From contig NZ_CP077097.1 in the NCBI RefSeq assembly GCF_014269225.2, forward strand, positions 874,001 through 938,000: a stretch of DNA of 64,000 bases, in the 5' to 3' direction. A model generated the notes under the pieces. It saw nothing but the letters and a program-made list of their open reading frames with translations. It was not told the origin of the DNA and ran no database searches. Positions 1 through 8,832 of the stretch are shown here, piece by piece. This DNA comes from Pseudomonas anuradhapurensis. Its GTDB lineage: Bacteria; Pseudomonadota; Gammaproteobacteria; Pseudomonadales; Pseudomonadaceae. Positions within the stretch are counted from its first letter, which is position 1. The number at the start of each line of letters is the position of its first letter. A program made the translations under genes and the position numbers.

Positions 1-4
1 TCAT

Positions 5-112
5 GGGGCCGCTTCGCGGCCCTGTCGCGACACAAGGCCGCTCGTACAGCAGGCGCGTACTGCTTGTAGGCGCGGCCTTGTGTCGCGATGGGCTACGCAG
101 CAGCCGCGCCTT
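5..112. repeat. Pair of inverted P. putida-type REP sequences
   Basis: Two REP units face each other at about 5-47 and 65-112. Each carries the core GTCGCGACACAAGGCCGC or its complement together with a GGGCC...GGCCC palindrome. The pair ends directly before the stop codon of the leftward gene that follows, so it lies at the 3' end of that transcript. No coding sequence is credible here. Confidence 0.8.
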
Positions 113-117
113 GCGGG

Positions 118-702
118 TTACCCGACCCAGCCACTGGCCTTCATCGCCGAGTAGACGGCCACGATCGCCAGCACGAAGAACGCTGTCGCTGCCAGGCGAC
201 GAATCAGCGTCAGCGGCAGTTTGTCTGCTGCGAAGTTACCTGCCAGGACCACCGGTACGTTGGCAATCAGCATGCCCAGGGTGGTGCCGATGATGACCAT
301 GATCAGGTGCGGATACTGAGCCGCCAGCATCACCGTGGCGACCTGGGTCTTGTCCCCGATTTCCGCCAGGAAGAACGCGATCAGCGTCGTCAGGAACGGC
401 CCGAAGCGGCGCGCCGGGCTCTCGTCGTCATCCATCTTGTCCGGCACCAGGGTCCACAGCGCCGTGGCGGTGAAGCTCGCGGCCAGCACCCAGTGCAGCG
501 CCGCAGCGCTGAAGAAACTGCCGACCCATGCCCCCACGGCACCGGCTGCGGCATGGTTGGCCAGGGTCGCCGCGATGATGCCGGCGATGATCGGCCATGG
601 CTTGCGGAAGCGGGCCGCGAGAATGAGCGCGAGCAGTTGCGTCTTGTCGCCAATTTCGGCGAGCGCAACGATTGCGGTGGGGACCAACAGAGATTCCAGC
701 AT
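118..702 (-). CDS. TMEM165/GDT1 (UPF0016) family cation exporter, probably manganese
   Basis: This 194-residue membrane protein carries the family signature E-x-G-D-K-T twice, as EIGDKTQ at residues 16-22 and again at 114-120, each in a hydrophobic three-helix half. Family members export Mn2+ or exchange Ca2+/Mn2+ for H+ across the inner membrane. The gene stands alone, read leftward, and is preceded by a 5' leader that matches the yybP-ykoY manganese riboswitch, which strongly supports manganese as substrate. The ATG at 702 follows an AGGA ribosome binding site. Length is normal for the family and both motifs are intact. Family assignment is firm; the substrate is inferred from the riboswitch. 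Confidence 0.9.
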   Translation of the reverse strand: MLESLLVPTAIVALAEIGDKTQLLALILAARFRKPWPIIAGIIAATLANHAAAGAVGAWVGSFFSAAALHWVLAASFTATALWTLVPDKMDDDESPARRFGPFLTTLIAFFLAEIGDKTQVATVMLAAQYPHLIMVIIGTTLGMLIANVPVVLAGNFAADKLPLTLIRRLAATAFFVLAIVAVYSAMKASGWVG

Positions 703-732
703 CAGGATTCCTACGGGGGCGGGTCGACACGG

Positions 733-781
733 CTATGACACGTACAGCCTCCCCGCCCCGGGTAAGGTGTGCGTGTCATAG
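733..781 (-). promoter_or_regulatory. Probable expression-platform hairpin of the Mn riboswitch
   Basis: The arms at 733-746 and 768-781 can form a 14-bp stem with one mismatch (CTATGACACG pairing with CGTGTCATAG). The promoter-proximal arm overlaps the bases that would close helix P1 of the aptamer, so the stem and P1 should exclude each other. This is the layout expected for a switch that controls the gene ending at 118. The switching itself is inferred. Confidence 0.6.
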
Positions 782-925
782 GTCTTGTCAAACCCTGGAT
801 CCGTCTATGCGGATCTCGCCATGCAGCCTGCATGGTGGGTCGCACGCGCCATGGCCTGTGGGCCAAGTATGTTGACGCGTACCGGGCGAGCTGGGCGCTC
901 GCGGGAGACTACTCCCCTAGGACGG
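777..925 (-). ncRNA. yybP-ykoY manganese riboswitch aptamer
   Basis: Read on the minus strand, the leader contains GGGGAGTAG at 917-909, GTCAACATACTTGG at about 876-863 and CAAGACC at 787-781. In the same order these are the conserved loop L1, loop L3 and P1 3'-strand elements of the yybP-ykoY aptamer, which binds Mn2+ between L1 and L3. The downstream gene belongs to a family commonly controlled by this riboswitch. Exact ends are approximate. Confidence 0.9.
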
Positions 926-930
926 TGCGG

Positions 931-959
931 ATTCTGCCTAGGCAAAACGCTTTCGGCAA
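931..959 (-). promoter_or_regulatory. Candidate sigma-70 promoter for the riboswitch transcript
   Basis: On the minus strand TTGCCG (959-954) is followed after 17 bases by CAGAAT (936-931). The predicted start near 924 falls just before the GGGGAGTAG of the aptamer. Both boxes match four of six consensus bases, so the fit is moderate. Confidence 0.45.
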
Positions 960-968
960 GCGCTGTTT

Positions 969-1967
969 TTATCCGTGTGTTGCCTGGTAGATGCGGAAGC
1001 CATCGGCTTCGTCGCGCACCCGGCAGTTGCCCAGCGCGCCTTCGATCAGCGGCTGGTAGCGCAGGAAGCTGTTGGCCACCAGGCGCATTTCGCCACCTTT
1101 TCGCAGATGAATTGCCGATTTTTTCAGCAAGTTTTCCGATGCCTGGTAGTTGGTGTGGACCCCGGTGTGGAATGGCGGGTTGCTCAGGATCAGGCTCAGT
1201 TCGGTAGGGGCCGCGTCGATGCCGTCGCCGCTGATCACTTCGCCTTCCAGGCCGTTGGCCGCCAAGGTCAGGCGGCTGGCGGCCACGGCGAAGGCATCCA
1301 CGTCGAGCAGGGTCACGCGGCTTTGCGGATAACGGCGTTTCACCGTGGCGCCGAGCACCCCGGCGCCGCAGCCGAAGTCCAGCACATGCCCGCTTGGCAG
1401 GTTATCGAGGTGCTTGAGCAGCAGGGCTGTACCGCGATCGAGGCGACCATGGCTGAACACCCCGGGCAGGCTGACCACGTGCAACGGGCCGTCTTCCAGG
1501 GCGAGTTCAAAACGTTCGGCCAGGCTTTCCAGGGGTTTGGCTTCTGGTGCCTGGTCGATGCTCACTTGCCACAGCTGGCAATGGCGGGCGCTGTCGAGTT
1601 TGCGTGGTTTGCCGAACGCCTGCAGTTGCCTGGCTGCGCCTTCGATGCCGCCACGTTTCTCGCCGACCAGGTACAGCTCGCGGCCGCCCAGGCGCGCGGC
1701 CAGGGCATTGAGCAGGTAGGCTGCCAATTCGCGGGACTTGGGCAGGAACAGCACGGCACTGTCGAACGCCACCTGTGGCGGCTCGACCCCGTAGTGGCTG
1801 CGGCCGGCGTAACGGCTTTCGAGGATGCCCTGATCGCCGGCATGCCAGGTCCAGGCCTGGGCCTGGGGCAACTGGCCGAGCAGGCCGTCGGCGGGGGCAC
1901 CGGCGAGCAGCAGCGGCCCCTGGAACAGCTCTGCCTGGCGGAGCAACACTTCACTGCGCGGGTCCAT
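969..1967 (-). CDS. rsmC: 16S rRNA (guanine1207-N2)-methyltransferase RsmC
   Basis: This 332-residue protein has the two-lobed layout of RsmC: a degenerate N-terminal methyltransferase-like half and a catalytic C-terminal half. The C-terminal half holds the SAM-binding glycine motif [10 protein letters not shown] and the base-flipping motif NPPF near residue 250 ([11 protein letters not shown]). RsmC methylates G1207 in helix 34 of the small ribosomal subunit. The ATG at 1967 has a GGAGG ribosome binding site five bases upstream. Length is close to the E. coli enzyme (about 343). The gene is read leftward, and the riboswitch promoter of the next gene begins just past its stop codon. Confidence 0.9.
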   Translation of the reverse strand: MDPRSEVLLRQAELFQGPLLLAGAPADGLLGQLPQAQAWTWHAGDQGILESRYAGRSHYGVEPPQVAFDSAVLFLPKSRELAAYLLNALAARLGGRELYLVGEKRGGIEGAARQLQAFGKPRKLDSARHCQLWQVSIDQAPEAKPLESLAERFELALEDGPLHVVSLPGVFSHGRLDRGTALLLKHLDNLPSGHVLDFGCGAGVLGATVKRRYPQSRVTLLDVDAFAVAASRLTLAANGLEGEVISGDGIDAAPTELSLILSNPPFHTGVHTNYQASENLLKKSAIHLRKGGEMRLVANSFLRYQPLIEGALGNCRVRDEADGFRIYQATHG

Positions 1968-2019
1968 GGACGACGCCTCCTGAAAAAGTGGCGCAGTGTA
2001 GCAGAGCCGGGCGCCGCGC

Positions 2020-2985
2020 TCAGCTGACCACGCGGCGCGGTTGCCCGGCGAAGAAGGCCTGGGCGTTCTCGCTCAGCTGGCCGACGATGCGCTGGCGCGA
2101 CTCCACTGCGCCCCAGGCACTGTGCGGGGTGATGATCAGGCGCGGAATACCGGGTTCAAGCAACGGATTGCCGTTGACCGGCGGCTCCACGCTCAGCACG
2201 TCGGTGGCGACGCCGCCGAGGTGGCCGCTGCGCAGGGCGTCGGCCAGCGCCTGCTCGTCGATCAGGCCACCGCGAGCGGTGTTGACCACCAGTGCATTGG
2301 GCTTGAGCATCGCCAGTTCGCGGGCGCCGAGCATGTGCCGGGTGTGCTCGTTCAGCGGGCAGTGCAGGCTCAGGGCGTCGACCTGTGGCAGCAGCTCGTC
2401 CAGCGGCAGCCGGTCGGGGCGTTCCGGGCGGCCGGGGATCTGCCCGCTCAGCACGCGCATGCCAAAGGCTTCGGCCAGCCGTGCCACCGCGCCACCCAGC
2501 TCGCCGTGGCCGAGCAGGCCGAGGGTCTTGCCTTCCAGTTCGACGATAGGGAAGTCCAGCAGGCAGAACTGGCTGGCCTCGGCCCAGCGGCCGGCGGCTA
2601 CTGCCTGGTTGTAGTCGCACAGGCGGGTGGCCAGGGCCAGCAGCAGGGCGAGGGTGTGCTGGGCCACAGACGGGGTGCCGTAGCCCTGGCAGTTGCAGAC
2701 GGTGATGCCCTGGGCACGGGCCGCCGCCAGGTCGACATTGTTGGTGCCGGTGGCGGCAATCAGGATCAGCTTCAGCTGCGGATTGGCGACTAGCGCCGCG
2801 GCGTCGAGCACGACCTTGTTGCTGATTACCGCCACTGCGCCCTGCAGGCGTTCGGCGACCTGGTCCGGGCGGGTTGCGGCGTAGAGCTCGAATTCGTCGA
2901 ACTGTTGCTTCAGGGGCGAGAGGTCGAGATCGCCCAGGTCCAGGGACTGGTGATCGAGAAACACGGCACGACGCGGGCTGGGCAT
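2020..2985 (-). CDS. D-2-hydroxyacid dehydrogenase (glycerate/hydroxypyruvate reductase type)
   Basis: This 321-residue NAD(P)-dependent oxidoreductase has the Rossmann motif GHGELG at 159-164, the [11 protein letters not shown] segment after it and the late ITPHSAWG motif with the catalytic histidine. The catalytic Arg/Glu/His arrangement is that of the D-isomer-specific 2-hydroxyacid dehydrogenases. Homologues are often called HprA, which interconverts hydroxypyruvate and glycerate; the substrate cannot be read from sequence. The reading frame stays open for 23 codons upstream, but ATG 2985 starts the conserved N-terminus and has GGAGAG before it. The gene lies 52 bases from rsmC on the same strand and may share its transcript. 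Confidence 0.85.
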   Translation of the reverse strand: MPSPRRAVFLDHQSLDLGDLDLSPLKQQFDEFELYAATRPDQVAERLQGAVAVISNKVVLDAAALVANPQLKLILIAATGTNNVDLAAARAQGITVCNCQGYGTPSVAQHTLALLLALATRLCDYNQAVAAGRWAEASQFCLLDFPIVELEGKTLGLLGHGELGGAVARLAEAFGMRVLSGQIPGRPERPDRLPLDELLPQVDALSLHCPLNEHTRHMLGARELAMLKPNALVVNTARGGLIDEQALADALRSGHLGGVATDVLSVEPPVNGNPLLEPGIPRLIITPHSAWGAVESRQRIVGQLSENAQAFFAGQPRRVVS

Positions 2986-3222
2986 GGGGCTCTCCGGTGC
3001 AGGGCAGGGGTATCGGTGTTGTGGCCCGCGAAAGGGCCTGCAGATCCAGCACAAATCCTGAAGCTGTCAGCGCAGTGTCTAGCCCGCGGTTACCGCCCGT
3101 CAACGCCCCTCACTCATACCTTTGGCGCACAAATCATTCCTTCGGCTGATTTGGCCGTCACATTGGCGGACTACAGTAGTTGCCAGAGTTGTCCGGCCCG
3201 CCTTTTCCAGAAAGGGATACCC

Positions 3223-4905
3223 ATGTTGCAGACCCGCATCATCAAGCCCGCCGAGGGCGCCTACGCCTACCCGCTGCTGATCAAACGCCTGCTGATGTCT
3301 GGCAGCCGCTATGAAAAGACCCGTGAAATCGTCTACCGCGACCAGTTGCGGCTGACCTATCCTCAGCTCAACGAGCGCATTGCGCGCCTGGCCAACGTGC
3401 TGACCGAGGCGGGCGTGAAGGCGGGTGACACCGTGGCCGTGATGGACTGGGACAGCCACCGCTACCTGGAATGCATGTTCGCCATCCCGATGATCGGTGC
3501 GGTGGTGCACACCATCAACGTGCGCCTGTCGCCCGAGCAGATCCTCTACACCATGAACCACGCCGAAGACCGCGTGGTGCTGGTCAACAGCGACTTCGTC
3601 GGCCTGTACCAGGCCATTGCCGGGCAATTGACCACTGTCGACAAGACCCTGCTGCTGACCGATGGCCCGGACAAGACCGCCGAGCTGCCCGGGCTGGTCG
3701 GCGAATACGAGCAACTGCTGGCCGCTGCCAGCCCGCACTACGCCTTCCCGGATTTCGACGAAGATTCGGTGGCCACCACCTTCTACACCACCGGCACCAC
3801 CGGTAACCCCAAGGGTGTGTACTTCACTCACCGGCAACTGGTGCTGCATACCCTGGCCGAAGCTTCGGTGACCGGCAGCATCGACAGCGTGCGGTTGATG
3901 GGCAGCGACGACGTGTACATGCCGATCACCCCGATGTTCCACGTGCACGCCTGGGGCATCCCCTACGTTGCCACCATGCTCGGCATGAAGCAGGTGTACC
4001 CGGGGCGCTACGAGCCGGAGATGCTGGTCAAGCTGTGGCGCGAGGAAAAGGTCACGTTCTCCCATTGCGTGCCGACCATCCTGCAGATGCTGCTCAACTG
4101 CCCGACCGCCCAAGGGCAGAGTTTTGGCGGCTGGAAGATCATCATTGGCGGCAGCGCGCTCAACCGTTCGCTGTACCAGGCCGCCCTGGCGCGTGGCATC
4201 CAGCTGACTGCGGCGTATGGCATGTCGGAAACCTGCCCGCTGATTTCCGCCGCCCACCTGAACGACGAGCTGCAGGCCGGCAGCGACGATGAGCGCGTCA
4301 CCTACCGCATCAAGGCCGGCGTGCCGGTACCGTTGGTGGAAGCGGCGATCGTCGACGGTGACGGCAACTTCCTGCCTGCCGACGGCGAAACCCAGGGCGA
4401 GCTGGTGTTGCGTGCACCTTGGCTGACCCTGGGCTATTTCAAGGAGCCGGAGAAGAGCGAGGAGCTGTGGCAGGGGGGCTGGCTGCACACCGGTGATGTC
4501 GCGACCCTGGACGGCATGGGCTACATCGACATCCGCGACCGCATCAAGGATGTGATCAAGACCGGTGGCGAGTGGATCTCCTCGCTTGATCTGGAGGACC
4601 TGGTCAGCCGCCACCCGGCGGTGCGCGAAGTGGCCGTGGTGGGGGTGGCCGACCCGCAATGGGGCGAGCGCCCGTTTGCCCTGCTGGTGGTGCGCGAAGG
4701 CCAGGCCATCGACGCCAAGGCACTCAAGGAGCACCTCAAGCCCTTTGTCGAGCAAGGGCATATCAACAAATGGGCGATTCCAAGCCAGATCGCCATTGTT
4801 ACTGAAATTCCCAAGACCAGCGTCGGCAAGCTCGACAAGAAACGCATCCGCCAGGACATCGTCCAGTGGCAGGCCAGCAACAGCGCCTTCCTTTCCACCC
4901 TGTAA
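3223..4905 (+). CDS. Fatty-acid--CoA ligase, AlkK-like (medium/long chain)
   Basis: This 560-residue ANL-superfamily enzyme activates fatty acids through an acyl-adenylate and transfers them to CoA. The ATP-binding signature FYTTGTTGNPKG is at 187-198, the adenylate-binding AYGMSE motif is in mid-protein, the TGD motif (WLHTGDVA) follows, and the C-terminal KTSVGKLDKK segment carries the catalytic lysine. It resembles AlkK-type ligases, so medium-chain acids are a likely substrate by family. ATG 3223 is preferred over far upstream in-frame codons because it begins the conserved N-terminus after GAAAGGGA. It is transcribed divergently from the dehydrogenase. A short hairpin (4913-4942) without a T-tract follows the stop. 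Confidence 0.85.
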   Translation: MLQTRIIKPAEGAYAYPLLIKRLLMSGSRYEKTREIVYRDQLRLTYPQLNERIARLANVLTEAGVKAGDTVAVMDWDSHRYLECMFAIPMIGAVVHTINVRLSPEQILYTMNHAEDRVVLVNSDFVGLYQAIAGQLTTVDKTLLLTDGPDKTAELPGLVGEYEQLLAAASPHYAFPDFDEDSVATTFYTTGTTGNPKGVYFTHRQLVLHTLAEASVTGSIDSVRLMGSDDVYMPITPMFHVHAWGIPYVATMLGMKQVYPGRYEPEMLVKLWREEKVTFSHCVPTILQMLLNCPTAQGQSFGGWKIIIGGSALNRSLYQAALARGIQLTAAYGMSETCPLISAAHLNDELQAGSDDERVTYRIKAGVPVPLVEAAIVDGDGNFLPADGETQGELVLRAPWLTLGYFKEPEKSEELWQGGWLHTGDVATLDGMGYIDIRDRIKDVIKTGGEWISSLDLEDLVSRHPAVREVAVVGVADPQWGERPFALLVVREGQAIDAKALKEHLKPFVEQGHINKWAIPSQIAIVTEIPKTSVGKLDKKRIRQDIVQWQASNSAFLSTL

Positions 4906-5236
4906 CCGCCCTGCGGGTCGCCTTGCACAGCATGCGACCCGCATTCTAGAGCGCTCCAACCTTGCCAAACGGCGAAAATACGCCATCCTTTAGCACCGCC
5001 AGCGCGCCACCGACAGCACACGGCAGCGCGTTGGCAGCACGGAGCGCAAATCACACTTTAGAGGGATCAAGCGCCTGTGCCTTGCTGGCTATAGTCGGGG
5101 CCAGGGGATTTTCAGGAATGGGGGTGGCGACATGCGCAAGCCATGTCGTCGCGGGCGCAAGCCTGCAAACCGGTCGCTCGGGCCGTTCTTGAAAGGACTC
5201 ACTGCCATAACAAAAAAAGTACATGGAGTAGCGTCG
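4906..5236 (+). other. 331-bp intergenic region upstream of the DUF1302 operon
   Basis: No gene is seen. It holds a hairpin GCGGGTCG...CGACCCGC (4913-4942) just after the ligase gene, a TATAGT box at 5090-5095 without a convincing -35 partner, and the A-rich leader motif listed separately. The operon promoter is probably here. Confidence 0.5.
5209..5216 (+). promoter_or_regulatory. Candidate Crc/Hfq target (CA motif) in the DUF1302 leader
   Basis: AACAAAAA fits the AANAANAA pattern that Hfq with Crc binds in Pseudomonas mRNAs to block translation. It lies within a longer A-run (5209-5218), about 20 bases before the start codon and directly before the GGAG ribosome binding site. This suggests catabolite repression of the operon; function is inferred. 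Confidence 0.45.
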
Positions 5237-7123
5237 ATGAAATCTGCAAACCCGTTCTGGCGCCGGGCCAAGTTGCCCTTGGCCGTCAGCCTTGCTTCCA
5301 CGCTCGCAAGTCCTGCTTTCGCTGTCAGTTTCAACATTGGTGAAATCGAAGGCCAGTTCGACTCGTCGCTCTCCATCGGCGCCAGCTGGTCGACGGCCAA
5401 CCCCAACAAGAACCTGATCGGGGTGAACAACGGCGGCAAGGGCCTGTCGCAGACATCGGACGATGGCCACCTGAACTTCAAGAAGGGCGAAACCTTCTCC
5501 AAGATCTTCAAGGGCATCCATGACCTGGAGCTCAAGTACGGCGACACTGGCGTATTCGTGCGGGGCAAGTACTGGTACGACTTCGAACTGAAAGACGAAG
5601 GCCGCGAATTCAAGGACATCAGCGACTCCAACCGCAAGGAAGGCGCCAAGTCGTCCGGCGCGGAGCTGCTCGATGCCTTCGTCTACCACAACTATTCCAT
5701 CGGCGATCAGCCAGGCTCGGTGCGCCTGGGCAAGCAGGTGGTGAGCTGGGGTGAAAGTACCTTCATCGGTGGCGGTATCAACTCGATCAACCCGATCGAC
5801 GTGTCGGCGTTCCGCCGCCCGGGGGCCGAGATCAAGGAAGGCCTGATTCCGGTCAACATGTTCTACGTCTCGCAGAGCCTGACCGACAACCTGTCGGCCG
5901 AGGCCTTCTACCAGATCGAGTGGGACCAGACGGTCGTCGACAACTGCGGCACCTTCTTCTCCCAGCCGGACATCATTGCCGACGGCTGTACCGACAACCT
6001 GCGCGTGCTCAACAGCAGCCGCACGGTGCCGGGCGCGGCGCAGCAGTTCCTGGCCAGCCGGGGCGTGAACATCAACGAAGAGGGGGTGATGGTACGCCGT
6101 GGCGCTGATCGTGATGCGCGCGACAGCGGCCAGTTCGGCGTAGCGATGCGTTACATGTTCGAGCCGCTGGATACTGAATTCGGCGCTTATTTCATGAACT
6201 ACCACAGCCGTGCGCCAATCTTCAGCGCCACAGGCGCACCGCCTTCCGTGTTTGGCGGGTTGAGCGCCCTGCCTGCACAACTGCGTGCGCTGGCACCGCT
6301 GATCGTGGCTGGCAATTCCGAGTACTTCGTCGAGTATCCCGAAGATATTCGCCTTTATGGCTTGAGCTTCTCCACCACCTTGCCCACCGGGACCGCCTGG
6401 AGCGGCGAACTCAGCTATCGCCCCAACGCACCCGTGCAGCTCAATACCACGGATATCCTGTTCGCCGGGGTGCGTCCGATTGGCGGCGCGTTGAGCAATG
6501 CATCGTTGCTGAGCGGTACGCCAGGGCAGGACCTGCACGGCTACCGCCGCAAGGAAATCACGCAGTTCCAGACCACCCTGACGCACTTCTTCGACCAGGT
6601 GATGGGCGCCAGCCGCATGACGGTGGTCGGTGAGGTGGGTGTCACTCATGTCGGCGGCCTGGAGAGCGCACACGATACCCGTTACGGTCGTGACCCTGTA
6701 TTCGGCCCCGGCCCGTTGCCATCCACGGGCGGTGCCAATACTTGCCAGGCGCTCAATGCCAGCACCATCGCGGGCGCAGGCGCTGGGGCCTCTACCGCCA
6801 ACCTGTCGCGCAACTGCGAGAACGATGGCTTTACCACCAGTACTTCCTGGGGTTACCGCGCTCGGGTCATCTGGGACTACAACGACGTTTTCGCCGGGGT
6901 CAACCTGAAACCCAGCGTGGCCTGGTCGCATGACGTCTCCGGCTACTCGCCAGGCCCGGGCGCCAACTTCGAGGAAGGCCGCAAGGCGGTCAGCCTGGGA
7001 CTCGACGCCGAGTACCAGAACACCTACACGGCAAGCCTGTCGTACACCAACTTCTTCGATGGCAAGTACACCACCGTGGATGACCGTGACTTCGTCGCGC
7101 TCAGCTTCGGCGTGAACTTCTAA
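5237..7123 (+). CDS. DUF1302 domain outer-envelope protein
   Basis: This 628-residue exported protein has a basic start, a hydrophobic stretch and a likely signal cleavage after ASPAFA (about residue 29). The rest is rich in alternating aromatic and polar residues with a terminal FGVNF, ending in phenylalanine as outer-membrane barrels do. It matches the DUF1302 family, whose function is not settled but which usually pairs with DUF1329, as here. The two genes are 25 bases apart and so form an operon. ATG 5237 has GGAG eight bases upstream and is the only start that gives a proper signal peptide. A role in uptake or export of a hydrophobic substrate is inference, helped by the acyl-CoA ligase upstream. 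Confidence 0.8.
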   Translation: MKSANPFWRRAKLPLAVSLASTLASPAFAVSFNIGEIEGQFDSSLSIGASWSTANPNKNLIGVNNGGKGLSQTSDDGHLNFKKGETFSKIFKGIHDLELKYGDTGVFVRGKYWYDFELKDEGREFKDISDSNRKEGAKSSGAELLDAFVYHNYSIGDQPGSVRLGKQVVSWGESTFIGGGINSINPIDVSAFRRPGAEIKEGLIPVNMFYVSQSLTDNLSAEAFYQIEWDQTVVDNCGTFFSQPDIIADGCTDNLRVLNSSRTVPGAAQQFLASRGVNINEEGVMVRRGADRDARDSGQFGVAMRYMFEPLDTEFGAYFMNYHSRAPIFSATGAPPSVFGGLSALPAQLRALAPLIVAGNSEYFVEYPEDIRLYGLSFSTTLPTGTAWSGELSYRPNAPVQLNTTDILFAGVRPIGGALSNASLLSGTPGQDLHGYRRKEITQFQTTLTHFFDQVMGASRMTVVGEVGVTHVGGLESAHDTRYGRDPVFGPGPLPSTGGANTCQALNASTIAGAGAGASTANLSRNCENDGFTTSTSWGYRARVIWDYNDVFAGVNLKPSVAWSHDVSGYSPGPGANFEEGRKAVSLGLDAEYQNTYTASLSYTNFFDGKYTTVDDRDFVALSFGVNF

Positions 7124-7148
7124 GCACACAGATCCAGGACGACACGAC

Positions 7149-8513
7149 ATGAACAAGACCAGAAGTCTGCTGCAGGCCGGTGTACTGGGCCTGTCCCTGC
7201 TGGCCACCAGCGTCATGGCTGCGGTATCCGCCGACGAGGCAGCCAAGCTGGGCAGTACCCTGACCCCGATGGGGGCCGAAAAGGCCGGTAACGCCGATGG
7301 CTCGATCGGCCCATGGGAGCCGCTGGCGAAGAGCGCCGGCAGCGCCGACGGCAAGGGCTTCCTGTCCGACCCGTACGGCAGTGAAAAACCGCTGTTCACC
7401 ATCACCGCGCAGAATGCCGAGCAGTACAAGGACAAGCTGTCGCCGGGCCAGCTGGCCATGCTCAAGCGCTACCCGGACACCTTCAAGCTTCCGGTATACA
7501 AGACCCATCGCGGTGCCACGGTACCGGCCGATGTGTTCGCCGCCATCAAGGAAAACGCCACCAAGACCACCCTGGTCGAAGGCGGCAACGGCCTGAGCAA
7601 CTTCCGCACCGCCGTACCGTTCCCAGTCCCGAAAAGCGGCCTGGAAGTGATCTGGAACCATATCACCCGCTACCGCGGCGGCAGCGTCAGCCGCCTGGTG
7701 ACCCAGGCCACGCCGCAGCAGAACGGGTCTTTCAACCCTGTGTACTTTTCCGACCAGTTCGTCTTCCGCGACAAGATGAAGGACTACGACCCGAACAACC
7801 CGGGCAACATCCTGTTCTACTTCAAGCAGGAAGTGACCGCGCCTGCGCGCCTGGCCGGTACCGTGCTGCTGGTACACGAAACCCTCGACCAGGTGAAGGA
7901 ACCGCGCAAGGCGTGGATCTACAACGCTGGCCAGCGCCGCGTGCGCCAGGCCCCGCAAGTGTCGTATGACGGCCCGGGTACCGCCGCCGACGGCCTGCGC
8001 ACCTCGGACAACCTGGACATGTTCAACGGCGCCCCGGACCGCTATGACTGGAAGCTCGAAGGCAAGAAGGAGCTGTATATCGCTTCCAACGCCTTCAAGC
8101 TCGACGACCCCAAGCTCAAGTACACCGACATCATCAAGGCCGGCCACATCAACCAGGACCTGACCCGTTACGAGTTGCGCCGTGTGTGGCACGTGGTCGC
8201 CACCTTGAAGCCGGGCCAGCGGCACATCTACGCCAAGCGTGACTTCTACATCGACGAAGACACCTGGCAGGCAGCGGTGATCGACCAGTATGACGGCCGT
8301 GGCCAGCTGTGGCGGGTGTCCGAGGCACATGCCCAGCCGTACTACAACGTGGAAGTGCCGTGGTACACCCTGGAGGCGATCTACGACCTGCAGTCGGGCC
8401 GTTACCTGGCCCTGGGCATGAAGAACGAAGAGAAGCGCGCCTACGACTTCGGCTTCAGCGCCAGCAAGGCGGATTTCCAGCCTGCGGCACTGCGCCAGTC
8501 GGGCATTCGCTAG
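7149..8513 (+). CDS. DUF1329 domain exported protein
   Basis: This 454-residue protein has a signal peptide ending near SVMAAVSA (about residue 25) and belongs to DUF1329. That family resembles the LolA/LolB and outer-membrane lipoprotein-sorting fold, with a hydrophobic pocket in a half-barrel. It follows the DUF1302 gene at 25 bases and is closed by a strong terminator, so the two form a bicistronic unit. A periplasmic carrier working with the DUF1302 barrel is a reasonable guess but not shown. Codon usage and GC match the neighbours. The gene is complete. Confidence 0.8.
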   Translation: MNKTRSLLQAGVLGLSLLATSVMAAVSADEAAKLGSTLTPMGAEKAGNADGSIGPWEPLAKSAGSADGKGFLSDPYGSEKPLFTITAQNAEQYKDKLSPGQLAMLKRYPDTFKLPVYKTHRGATVPADVFAAIKENATKTTLVEGGNGLSNFRTAVPFPVPKSGLEVIWNHITRYRGGSVSRLVTQATPQQNGSFNPVYFSDQFVFRDKMKDYDPNNPGNILFYFKQEVTAPARLAGTVLLVHETLDQVKEPRKAWIYNAGQRRVRQAPQVSYDGPGTAADGLRTSDNLDMFNGAPDRYDWKLEGKKELYIASNAFKLDDPKLKYTDIIKAGHINQDLTRYELRRVWHVVATLKPGQRHIYAKRDFYIDEDTWQAAVIDQYDGRGQLWRVSEAHAQPYYNVEVPWYTLEAIYDLQSGRYLALGMKNEEKRAYDFGFSASKADFQPAALRQSGIR

Positions 8514-8528
8514 GTTGTGCAGCCCCAG

Positions 8529-8553
8529 AACGCCCCGGCTTGCCGGGGCGTTT
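8529..8553 (+). terminator. Rho-independent terminator after the DUF1302-DUF1329 operon
   Basis: AACGCCCCGG-CTTG-CCGGGGCGTT is a near-perfect ten-pair stem with a small loop followed by T-rich bases, 15 bases after the stop codon. Confidence 0.85.
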
Positions 8554-8560
8554 CCATTTG

Positions 8561-8651
8561 CCTGTTCCGCGCGCTTCGCGGGTAAGCCCGCTGCTACCGG
8601 GATAGCGCAGTTCAGGTGGCAGCGGGTTTACCCGCGAAGCGCCCGGAACAG
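8561..8651. repeat. Inverted REP pair
   Basis: The unit CTGTTCCG...CTTCGCGGGTAAGCCCGCTGC is mirrored by GCAGCGGGTTTACCCGCGAAG...CGGAACAG. The two can fold into one long hairpin. It fills much of the gap of about 320 bases between the DUF1329 gene and the LuxR-type gene; no other feature is apparent there apart from the terminator. Confidence 0.8.
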
Positions 8652-8832
8652 CCGATAAACCTGCTGAATATCTCTCCAAACCCCCGCTCCAGCTCCTGTC
8701 CATCAGCCTTGTTGCTTTTTGTCGTAGTCTTTTCCGGCCCGGTGGCGCCCATCATCTTCAAATACGCAGCGTTACCCGCTAGTCTCGCAGGCATCCATAT
8801 CGCCGTAGTCTTCCAACCAGAACGAGCCGGCC

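Noticed and set aside
5..112. Spaced repeats considered as a CRISPR array
   Set aside because: Only two palindromic units in inverted orientation, no regular spacers and no cas genes; they are REP sequences.
5051..7465. 804-codon open frame opposite the DUF1302 gene
   Set aside because: No ribosome binding site, no domain, and the opposite strand encodes a signal-peptide-bearing family protein.
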